DNA of 44,457 bases, taken from the NCBI GenBank assembly GCA_002704825.1, contig PAIY01000108.1, positions 1-44,457 on the forward strand, given 5' to 3'. This DNA comes from Phycisphaeraceae bacterium. GTDB taxonomy: Bacteria; Planctomycetota; Phycisphaerae; Phycisphaerales; Phycisphaeraceae. Under the pieces are notes generated by a model, which worked only from the letters and a program-made list of their open reading frames with translations, did no database searches and was not told the DNA's origin. Within the stretch, counting starts at the first letter, position 1. Each line of letters opens with the position of its first letter. The position numbers and the translations under genes are program-made. Of this stretch, positions 1 to 7,456 are shown piece after piece.

Positions 1-288
1 CTTGATATAGCCACACATCCTGGTGTCAAGCAGATGACGGAGTTGCTGGTGATGGGGCTGGCCAATGCAGTGAATTTCTGTCGCCCAAGCTACCTGACGA
101 TCATGACGGATTTACCGGGCACTGAATCGTATATCAACAAGTTGATGGAACAGGTGCGTGATCAAAGCTTGCATGAGTTTGGCAGTCGCATGCAGATGCA
201 ACACTGGATTGAACCTGCTGCCCAACCTGCTGCCAATGGCGCAGCATTGGCGTTAACCAAACTCTATTTCAACAATGCAACTGAGTAA
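1..288 (+). CDS. ROK-family sugar kinase/regulator, C-terminal fragment cut by window edge
   Basis: The frame is open from base 1 to a TAA at 286-288, so this is the last 95 codons of a longer gene. The segment L-GLANAVNFCRPSYLTIM followed by a helix and AAQPAANGAALAL resembles the C-terminal end of ROK proteins, where a helix 'ALANLVNLLNP' precedes a strand and a final 'GAALLA' helix. The sugar- and ATP-binding motifs and any DNA-binding domain lie outside the window, so kinase and repressor cannot be told apart. The next gene is a Gfo/Idh/MocA oxidoreductase 135 bp downstream on the same strand, fitting a sugar-catabolic unit. An ATG at 34 is internal and probably not the true start. Confidence 0.6.
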   Translation, partial: LDIATHPGVKQMTELLVMGLANAVNFCRPSYLTIMTDLPGTESYINKLMEQVRDQSLHEFGSRMQMQHWIEPAAQPAANGAALALTKLYFNNATE

Positions 289-423
289 TAACTGTTGAAC
301 TGTCCTTGCCTGCGACAGGCTTGGCCATCTCCCCATACAAGATCAACACACTTGTCCTGGGGTCTGACAAGACATAAATTGAGTCCGTTAATACCAATCT
401 CAATATGAGTAAACGAGATCATC

Positions 424-1509
424 ATGACACCGCAGAATAAGCCCGTTTCCATGGTCCTAGTGGGACTGAATTTTGGCAAACACATTTTTAAGCAATTGAT
501 TGAAAATCGTGAAACCTTACCCATCGAACTGGTGGGCCTATGCGATTTTAATCAGGACAAAGTCAACGTACTGATCAAGGAACAACCCAAGCTCAAGTCA
601 TATGCATCACTGGATGAAATCCTCTCAGATCCGGCCGTGCAAACCATTGGTTTATACACCGGGCCCAAAGGTCGAGCGGACTTGATTCGCAAGATCATCC
701 GCAGCGGCAAAGATGTCATGACCACCAAGCCGTTTGAAACATCCCCCGAAGCTGCGATGGCGGTCCTGCAGGAAGCCAAAGAACTGGGACGTGTGATTCA
801 CATGAACTCGCCAGGACCCGGGCTGAGTGAAGATCTGGCCACGATCAAGCGATGGCAACAGCAATATGACCTGGGACGTCCCGTGGCAGCCCGAACCGAT
901 GTCTGGGGCAGTTACCATGAACAGGCGGACGGCAGTTGGTATGACGATCCAAACATCTGCCCTGCAGCGCCGGTCTTCCGACTGGGAATATATCAAATCA
1001 ACGACCTGATCCAACTCTTCGGTAACGTCAAACAACTCAGTGTCCTCAGCAGTAGAATTCGGACGGGGCGCCCCACAGCTGACAACGCGCAACTCAATCT
1101 GGCATTTGAAAACGGTGTCATTGCCAACATCTTTGCAAGCTTCTGTATTGATGACGGTGATTCTTACCGCAACGGTCTGACATTGAATTTTGAACGTGGC
1201 ACGATCTACCGCAATGTCGGCCCGATACGCGAAACCTTTGATCAGGCATCCCTGAGTCTGGTGATGGGGCATGATCACGCAACACGTCACGTCGCTGACA
1301 AGTACCTTTCGACCCATCAAAACGGCAGCTACCATTGGCAGGCCTTTGCCGATGCTGTGAACGGAAAACCCGACGCACAGTCATACGACTTTGAAGATGT
1401 CGTCGAACCCCTGCGCGTTCTCAACTCACTGGCTCAAGCAGAACAAACCGGCCAAACCGTTGCGATCAAACGCGAGCGTGTTTGTGCAACCAATACGTCT
1501 AACCCGTGA
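424..1509 (+). CDS. Gfo/Idh/MocA-family NAD(P)-dependent oxidoreductase
   Basis: The 361-residue protein has the usual length and layout of the family. An N-terminal Rossmann fold (about 1-125) starts with the strand MVLVGLNFGKH and has an acidic residue after the second strand (LVGLCDFN), typical of NAD-type binding. The family's conserved EKP motif appears as TTKPFETS, with Lys at about 102. The C-terminal alpha/beta domain (about 130-355) holds the usual GRPVAARTDVWG and GIYQINDLIQLFG segments. Such enzymes oxidise or epimerise sugars, inositols or sugar acids in the cytoplasm; the substrate cannot be read from sequence. It follows a ROK gene and precedes a decayed region, so it may be a survivor of a partly eroded locus. 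The ribosome binding site is weak. Confidence 0.85.
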   Translation: MTPQNKPVSMVLVGLNFGKHIFKQLIENRETLPIELVGLCDFNQDKVNVLIKEQPKLKSYASLDEILSDPAVQTIGLYTGPKGRADLIRKIIRSGKDVMTTKPFETSPEAAMAVLQEAKELGRVIHMNSPGPGLSEDLATIKRWQQQYDLGRPVAARTDVWGSYHEQADGSWYDDPNICPAAPVFRLGIYQINDLIQLFGNVKQLSVLSSRIRTGRPTADNAQLNLAFENGVIANIFASFCIDDGDSYRNGLTLNFERGTIYRNVGPIRETFDQASLSLVMGHDHATRHVADKYLSTHQNGSYHWQAFADAVNGKPDAQSYDFEDVVEPLRVLNSLAQAEQTGQTVAIKRERVCATNTSNP

Positions 1510-1640
1510 TTGTCTAGATCAAGATGCAACTGTCTGATGCACACTATCAGGAAGCAAGTTCAAACGCATCATGACAAGTCTGGTGTGTATGTCATATTTC
1601 AGCATGCCATACTTAATATTCTTTATCACGAATGCGCAAC

Positions 1641-2064
1641 TTAGAGGTAGATGTTCAATCCGGTTCCGCCCCAAAGAGTAACTCCGGTGACAAGTTCGGC
1701 CACAAAGCCACGACATTTGACCGCATGACGTTCCGACCAGTTGGGATGGCCATGAATCCAATAAGCCTCATGGTAAAACCTTCGCGGCAATGTACCATCT
1801 CGCATCTGACATGCGTGGCCCACTGTCTCCAGCACGTCTCATATGACATATGAATCATCTGCGACATCTGAATGCTCAACATGACACACTCTGATATGCC
1901 AAAGTCTCGTGACCACGCTCAATGGATAAACTCATTGGAGCCAGTTCACAGTATGTATTCTCGGACCAATTCATAGTCACACTGGTACCGTCTTCATAGG
2001 TGATGCGACTGGCTTGATCTTCAAGTTCTTTAAAATCGTCCACGACCAAAGCATGTGTTACCTT
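1641..2064 (-). pseudogene. Degenerate protein-like fragments, minus strand, family not recognised
   Basis: Two stretches on the minus strand read like real protein but lie in different frames with stops between them. One (about 2064 to 1876) contains DDFKELEDQASRITYEDG and VTMNWSENTYCELAPMSLS. The other (1835 to 1641) contains LPRRFYHEAYWIHGHPNW and FVAELVTGVTLWGGTGLNI. No single open frame joins them and neither has a convincing start. They look like the 3' end of one decayed gene, perhaps a secreted carbohydrate-active protein, but I do not recognise the family. The 130 bases between 1510 and 1640 show nothing coding. Confidence 0.4.
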
Positions 2065-2156
2065 AACTGTTCAAACGACCAGCGATAGGCCTCGGCACAG
2101 GCTTTTTCACGGAAGTTGCCGGACTTGATGATTATGTGGCACGTCAGAACAGTTAG

Positions 2157-3032
2157 GACAACGAACGCGATCAATGCCTTTGCACCCATCAACTCAAGCT
2201 CATCCCCAACCAAACCTGTTTATTAGGCAGCAATATCAGTGGCATGGATACCGTTGGATGTCTCGGTGCAAGCACATTTAAAAACCACTTTATCGCTGAC
2301 GCCTTCCTGCAATATGCCAACACGCATGGCGATGAAGACTTTTTACGAGAACAAGCATGGCCAATCCTCAAGGGCATAGCAGACTGGATGGACAGTCGTG
2401 TCACACACACGGACCGTGGCTACGAAGTACACAACTTTTACATCAATGAACAATACGGTGACACACAGAACGACCCCGTCCCCAATGGCGAAAAAATTGC
2501 GCAGAATATGGTCATACTGACCGACCCCGATGATTTGCGCCGCGATACATCCTGGTACGTACCAACCTATAAAGCCTTCACACGTGCGACGAATCGAGAA
2601 GACCTGATCAGGGAAATGCAGGGACTCAGCGGTGTTCCCATTTCCGCTATTCGTCCTGTGAAAGCAGCATTGGATATGGGGCATCGTAATTTGGCTGCTA
2701 AATGGTGATCCCAAGAAGTGGCAAGCAAATATATCCCTCAATGGTTTGGGACGTGGCGTGAATGGTCGACAACATGGAAAAGTGGCGGTCGAGCATATCC
2801 TTTCCAACAGGACTGTTTTGTGACGTTTGCAGGTCACATACTCAAACAACTACTCATTCAATTTCCACAATTGGTCATTAACAGTCCTGACCCTATGTTC
2901 TGGCCGAGCAAACCAGTGACTTTACCTCAAGGCTGGGATGCCATCGAGGTACAACGCATCTGTATACAGGAGCGTCTTGCAAAAATGGTTGCTCGACATG
3001 GTCAACACACAGACATCCAATGGCTGGATTGA
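2157..3032 (+). pseudogene. GH65/GH95-like six-hairpin glycosidase remnant with in-frame stop
   Basis: From about 2157 the plus strand is open, with an ATG at 2244, until a TGA at 2706-2708. It then continues in the same frame to a second TGA at 3030-3032. The first part has HFIADAFLQYANTHGDEDF then a helix ending DWMDSRV, resembling the (alpha/alpha)6 barrel helices of GH65 and GH95 enzymes. The tail has VTLPQGWDAIEVQR and KMVARHG, like the C-terminal beta domain of such proteins. Family enzymes are usually 700 residues or more; only about 290 codons remain, with no N-terminal sandwich domain and a stop in the middle, so I call it a pseudogene. Next downstream on the opposite strand is the fucosidase gene, 39 bp away. 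Confidence 0.5.
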
Positions 3033-3071
3033 CAACAGGCTTATTCAATTCGTCATATCGTCGCGAGTTGT

Positions 3072-4379
3072 TTAATGCATGATGTCGCTGGGACATGGAT
3101 CGTAGGGTGGGTGTTTGACTTTGGGAACCCGCATGCCACCGGTAAGGTAGAGCTCTGGTTGATCGCTGTCACATTCAAAGGTCAGTACAGGATAAATATT
3201 ATCAGGATTGTTTTGAGGAAGTTCTGACAGGTGCACCACATCACCCTGCTGTGAGAACGTCACGGCTTGGGAATGGTCATTGGCATGCAGCATGACTGAT
3301 TGCACCTTGTCCACAAACCCGCCCATGGTTAGCTTCCTGGTGTGACTCCAACGTGTCACGATCATATGTAGTTTTCGGCCTTTGGCGGTAAACAGTCCTT
3401 GTGGCATAAAGTCACCTCGATGATCCCCGCGTTCCATGAGATGGTAGGTAAAACGTTGCGTATTGTAGATACAGTCACCATGTATTGAGAGCCAATCTCC
3501 CACCTGCTTAAGGACATCAACCGATGGCTGAGGTATTGAGCCATCAGGCTTGGGCCCGACATTGAGAAGCAGATTGCCACAGCCTTGCGATGCAGAGGCT
3601 AACATCCTGATCACATCGGATGCAGGCTTCCAATTCTGATCAACATCAACATAGCCCCAACTGTCATTATGCGTGATACATCCTTCCCATGGACGCCAGG
3701 GATTCGGCGCGGACATGTGCCCTTCCGGTGTTCCAAAGTCACCTGCCAAACCATTACGACCATTAAACAAAATGTGCGGCTGAAGTTTGAGCACCATCTC
3801 ATTCATGCGTTGGGCTTGCCATCCCTGGGCATTAAACGGCCACCAACCGTCGTACCATAGCACATCAATCGGGGTGAACCTGGTCACCAATTCTTCGATT
3901 CGCTCAAAGGTATGCTTGATGAAACGGTCATAATCTGCCTTGTTTTCCAGGGCATCAACGCCATCGGGTTGACACGACCAGTTATTCAAACTGTGGTAAA
4001 GACCGATCCTCAGATTGTGATGACGAGCAGCGTCGACAAACTCACTGACCAGGCAACGATGTGCAGCAGACTTCATGCTGTTGTACGGCACCACGTCCGA
4101 ATCGTACAGCGCAAAGCCATCATGATGCATTGTGGTCAGCACGACGTAACGCATACCCGCCTGCTTTGCCATCCGACAGATCGCATCCGGATCGAACTGA
4201 TCCGCGGAAAACTGATCCATGAGTTTCATATACTCAGCAGGTGCGATGCGTTCGCGATTCATCACCCATTCACCCCGCCCCAACAGTGAATAAAGGCCAT
4301 AGTGAACAAACAAACCAAAGCGTGCATCGGTAAACCACTGCATATCAGGTCGGATGATGGATTGTTCTGTCTGCTGCAT
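3072..4379 (-). CDS. GH29-type alpha-L-fucosidase
   Basis: This 435-residue protein shows the GH29 signature order: WFTDARFGLFVHYGLYS near the N-terminus, MRYVVLTTMHHDGFALYDS, then DVLWYDGWWP, whose second Asp (about 177) aligns with the catalytic nucleophile, and later GNLLLNVGPKPDGSI. It hydrolyses terminal alpha-L-fucose, retaining mechanism. No signal peptide is visible, so it probably works in the cytoplasm on imported oligosaccharides. I start at the ATG at 4379 rather than an in-frame ATG at 4418, because 4418 lies inside the upstream SGNH gene and GGTGGG sits just before 4379. It is the last gene of the operon, 5 bp after its neighbour. The acid/base residue is poorly conserved in GH29 and I cannot place it. 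Confidence 0.88.
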   Translation of the reverse strand: MQQTEQSIIRPDMQWFTDARFGLFVHYGLYSLLGRGEWVMNRERIAPAEYMKLMDQFSADQFDPDAICRMAKQAGMRYVVLTTMHHDGFALYDSDVVPYNSMKSAAHRCLVSEFVDAARHHNLRIGLYHSLNNWSCQPDGVDALENKADYDRFIKHTFERIEELVTRFTPIDVLWYDGWWPFNAQGWQAQRMNEMVLKLQPHILFNGRNGLAGDFGTPEGHMSAPNPWRPWEGCITHNDSWGYVDVDQNWKPASDVIRMLASASQGCGNLLLNVGPKPDGSIPQPSVDVLKQVGDWLSIHGDCIYNTQRFTYHLMERGDHRGDFMPQGLFTAKGRKLHMIVTRWSHTRKLTMGGFVDKVQSVMLHANDHSQAVTFSQQGDVVHLSELPQNNPDNIYPVLTFECDSDQPELYLTGGMRVPKVKHPPYDPCPSDIMH

Positions 4380-4384
4380 CGCAA

Positions 4385-5518
4385 TTAACCCACCATTAAC
4401 TGAGCAAGACGTGTCCATGTGCCTTTGGATTGTTCATCACTAGATTGAGCAACACGAACTTTTAGGGTGTGTGGGCCAACAACCAATTGATCATCAAGAA
4501 TACGGTATTGCGGTCGCGTGCAGGTCAACGCATATTTATCAAAGAGTTCAAGCAAATGCTCAGGACCTTCGTCAATCTGGTAATGCAGATTACCGGTATC
4601 CGGGCCGAGTTGATAGTAAAGACCGACGAGTTTGCCGTTGAAGTGAATGGTCAGTTCCGTGCCTGGTTTATCGGCTTGAAGCAAACCATCAAAACATTCC
4701 CAACCGCCCTTGTTTTCAAGGTCAATCCACTGCCAACCGTTTACCTTGCGAGGTAATTGCTGCATGGTTGATGCATCATATCGGTCACTGACCAAAGGTG
4801 TCGACATTGCTGAACACTCAGCAACAGGCATGGAAAAACAGTTGGACAAAGCTGAAGTCAGAACCTGTGTGTAAGCTTTGTGTCCGTCATCCAGCGGGTG
4901 CACATTGTCACTCATCATCTGCTCCCATCTCGTCTCAGTGGTGCAGACTTTGTCAGCAATTCCCTTTGCCATGCGCACGGATGTCAGATTGTAATACTCA
5001 GCCAGTTTTTCCTGCGTTGCAGCACGGGGAGACAACTCGCCTGCGTGCCAAGCTTCAAGATGATCTTTGGCAATGGTGTACACAATGCAGATATCAGGAC
5101 GTTTGTCAGAGGTCAGCAATTGGCGGAGCACTGCTTCGAAAGTCTCCATTGATTTCTCGTCTTCCATCCCTGCGTCGTTAACCGCAAACTCAATGAACAC
5201 CAAATCCGGTTGCTGTGCCAACACATCACTAGCACAACGAAAGACGCCAAGATTACTGCCTGTTCCGCCGATCCCTGCATTGATACTGGTGATGTTGGAT
5301 TGGGGGTATTGCTTTTTAAGCCACTGGGTGGTTCGTGCCCGGTAACTGGTCTGATCGATATTTGATGCTTGCCCTCCCCAGGTAATTGAGCCACCGAAAA
5401 ACACCACGGTTACATCTTCGCCAGCAGCCAACTTTCGTCCAACGTTTCCCAGCCCAATCCGGGAAGCATAAAAGGAACCTTCTTGGTATTTTTCATCTAA
5501 TGATCGATCCGGGACCAT
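4385..5518 (-). CDS. SGNH/GDSL-family hydrolase, probable carbohydrate esterase
   Basis: The 377-residue protein has the SGNH blocks in order. Block I is FFGGSITWGG with the nucleophile Ser about 44 (GGS instead of GDS). The oxyanion Gly is in AGIGGTGS, Asn about 114 is in EFAVND, and Asp204/His207 are in SDNVHPLDDGH. Residues about 240-375 form a second, beta-rich domain that may bind carbohydrate. These enzymes remove acetyl or other acyl esters. There is no signal peptide, so it likely acts on imported sugars. It lies 3 bp after the permease gene and 5 bp before the fucosidase gene, and GGAGAAATAAATC before the ATG supports this start. The ester substrate is inferred from context only. Confidence 0.82.
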   Translation of the reverse strand: MVPDRSLDEKYQEGSFYASRIGLGNVGRKLAAGEDVTVVFFGGSITWGGQASNIDQTSYRARTTQWLKKQYPQSNITSINAGIGGTGSNLGVFRCASDVLAQQPDLVFIEFAVNDAGMEDEKSMETFEAVLRQLLTSDKRPDICIVYTIAKDHLEAWHAGELSPRAATQEKLAEYYNLTSVRMAKGIADKVCTTETRWEQMMSDNVHPLDDGHKAYTQVLTSALSNCFSMPVAECSAMSTPLVSDRYDASTMQQLPRKVNGWQWIDLENKGGWECFDGLLQADKPGTELTIHFNGKLVGLYYQLGPDTGNLHYQIDEGPEHLLELFDKYALTCTRPQYRILDDQLVVGPHTLKVRVAQSSDEQSKGTWTRLAQLMVG

Positions 5519-5521
5519 GAT

Positions 5522-7432
5522 TTATTTCTCCACAGGCACAACGATACCGCGCATGATAATATTCTGCGCGAAAATAAATACGATAAACGTTGGCACCGCA
5601 GCAATCAACAATGACGCAAACACCACACCTTGTGAACTACCTGCCTGCAACTGATAGAGCCAAACCATTAACGTCCACATCTTGTCGTCCTGGCAAGTAA
5701 GTAGTGCGAACATAAAATTGGCATAGGCATGATTGAAAGCTTGCAAAGCAATAACTGCTAGAATCGGCTTTGACAGGTTCATGGTAATCTGCCAGAACAT
5801 CACCCATTCGTTAGCACCGTCCAATGCCGCCGATTCATACAATTCCTTGGGAAGTGAATCAAAGAACCCCTTGAGCAAGAAAATGGAGTAACCATTGGCC
5901 AACGACGGGAGAATCAGGGCTGCAAACGTATTAAGTAGTCCCAGTTCGCGTAACATCAGAAAGTTGGGAATCTGTGTCACCATTGGCGGAAAGGCCATCG
6001 TAAGCATCAAAAACAGCAAGACCTTGTACGTCGATGGCATCTTGTACCGACTCATGGCATAGGCTGCCATCGGATTGACGATCAACGCCGAGAGAATCGC
6101 CAGTGCACAATAAACGACCGTATTAAAAACACCGCGACCATGCAGGATAATGTAGTTAAAAACCGTCACATAATTTCGGATCACAAACTCCCAACGTAAT
6201 TCACTGGTTATCTGTTCAAACTGCCGAAAATGCCACTGCTTTTGTGGTGGGTGAATTTGTGCAATAGATTGATAGTTTGTCCCAAGAGCAACATTAACCT
6301 TATCAAGCGAACCGTGCTTATGAAGAAGGAAGTCAGCAAAACGAAAATCTGTACAATCATATTTTAATGCTTCATCAGGAATAATATACTTTTCACCTGT
6401 CTCTGGATCCACCCAACCCTCAATCATGCCTTGCCAATCAACAAGACGCTGAGGCGTGGTGTAAGGCAAACCTGCCATGGGAACATCAGCATAGTTTTCA
6501 TAGTTGGTTGCATACGCCTTATTCAAAGCAGCAATGTCCGGGTACTTGGCTTTAAGGAAACGGTCATACATGGGACGTGCTGCTGGCATGGCGGTGAGCC
6601 ACAGCAAATTGACACTTTCCCGTGTAAAATTAAGCCAGTCAGCTTGCTGCTGCGGGGTTGCATCAGCAGGAAAAGTGCGTGAAAGATGCACTTGATCATA
6701 GCTTTGATAGTTTGTCCCATGTGATTTGTTGTATACATCAATATCACGTGTGTACTGTGTCTTTATAAACAATGATCGATACATACCCGGCACGCTGGGA
6801 TAAAAGCGGTAGACATTCGGAACGGATTGATAGAATTCAGACAAGCGGTTGGCAATGGGAGACGGGCTGGGGACTTCGCGTCGCTGTATATAAGGTATGC
6901 ACCGAACGACAAAAGTTTTCCAATTGTAATAATTCGTTTCCAGAGCACGATTCAATTCATTGATATCACCATCAAACTCTCTGGATAAATTGCCTTTGAA
7001 CAGTCTTAGCTGGGATGGCTGAATGTTCTTGGAAGCGGGCATATCCATCATCCCCACTGTACTGGCGTACTCAGGCAAACTTTCCTCCATTAAGAATGCC
7101 TCCCAACTGTCCACAAGTTTGTCATTGGTTGCTTGAGGAAGCTGTGCTGTTTCAAAACTCGAATCATCCACATCATAGGTCAACTTGAATAAAACCATTT
7201 TCTCATTAAACAAGCACTCAATATACTTGCGGTACAGCTTTGTCTTACTGGTCAAAAAACCGGGAATGATTCTCATCTCGTTGATATCCACATTGCTCTT
7301 GGTACTACCGGCAATCATTAGCAAAAACGGGTAGATCATAGTGATTGAGCCGACAATCAAAAGCAGATAGATACCGCTGATAAGCAAGCGGACGCGTGCA
7401 TTTTTTCGACCAATGGTAGAGATCAATGGCAT
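5522..7432 (-). CDS. MalG-type sugar ABC permease with a ~385-residue repeat-bearing insertion
   Basis: Residues about 12-41 form TM1 (ISGIYLLLIVGSITMIYPFL) and STKSNVDINE follows as in MalG-type permeases. Instead of continuing, the chain has a hydrophilic segment from about 45 to 430, and only then the rest of the permease (about 432-636) with five or so membrane helices. The EAA loop is LYESAALDGANEWVMFWQI (about 531-549). A normal MalG is about 280 residues; this one is 636. The insertion holds four copies of a TNY motif near 166, 240, 309 and 385 in contexts such as LNKAYATNYENYADV and VALGTNYQSIAQI. By topology it should face the periplasm. The partner is the fused subunit 24 bp upstream. 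Confidence 0.85.
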   Translation of the reverse strand: MPLISTIGRKNARVRLLISGIYLLLIVGSITMIYPFLLMIAGSTKSNVDINEMRIIPGFLTSKTKLYRKYIECLFNEKMVLFKLTYDVDDSSFETAQLPQATNDKLVDSWEAFLMEESLPEYASTVGMMDMPASKNIQPSQLRLFKGNLSREFDGDINELNRALETNYYNWKTFVVRCIPYIQRREVPSPSPIANRLSEFYQSVPNVYRFYPSVPGMYRSLFIKTQYTRDIDVYNKSHGTNYQSYDQVHLSRTFPADATPQQQADWLNFTRESVNLLWLTAMPAARPMYDRFLKAKYPDIAALNKAYATNYENYADVPMAGLPYTTPQRLVDWQGMIEGWVDPETGEKYIIPDEALKYDCTDFRFADFLLHKHGSLDKVNVALGTNYQSIAQIHPPQKQWHFRQFEQITSELRWEFVIRNYVTVFNYIILHGRGVFNTVVYCALAILSALIVNPMAAYAMSRYKMPSTYKVLLFLMLTMAFPPMVTQIPNFLMLRELGLLNTFAALILPSLANGYSIFLLKGFFDSLPKELYESAALDGANEWVMFWQITMNLSKPILAVIALQAFNHAYANFMFALLTCQDDKMWTLMVWLYQLQAGSSQGVVFASLLIAAVPTFIVFIFAQNIIMRGIVVPVEK

Positions 7433-7456
7433 GGGTGAGATTCCGTATAGGTTGAA

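Noticed and set aside
652..1335. 227-codon minus-strand frame
   Set aside because: It is antisense to the well-supported oxidoreductase gene and has no protein-like motifs.
2343..2849. 168-codon minus-strand frame
   Set aside because: It is antisense to the GH65/GH95-like remnant, whose motifs are on the plus strand.
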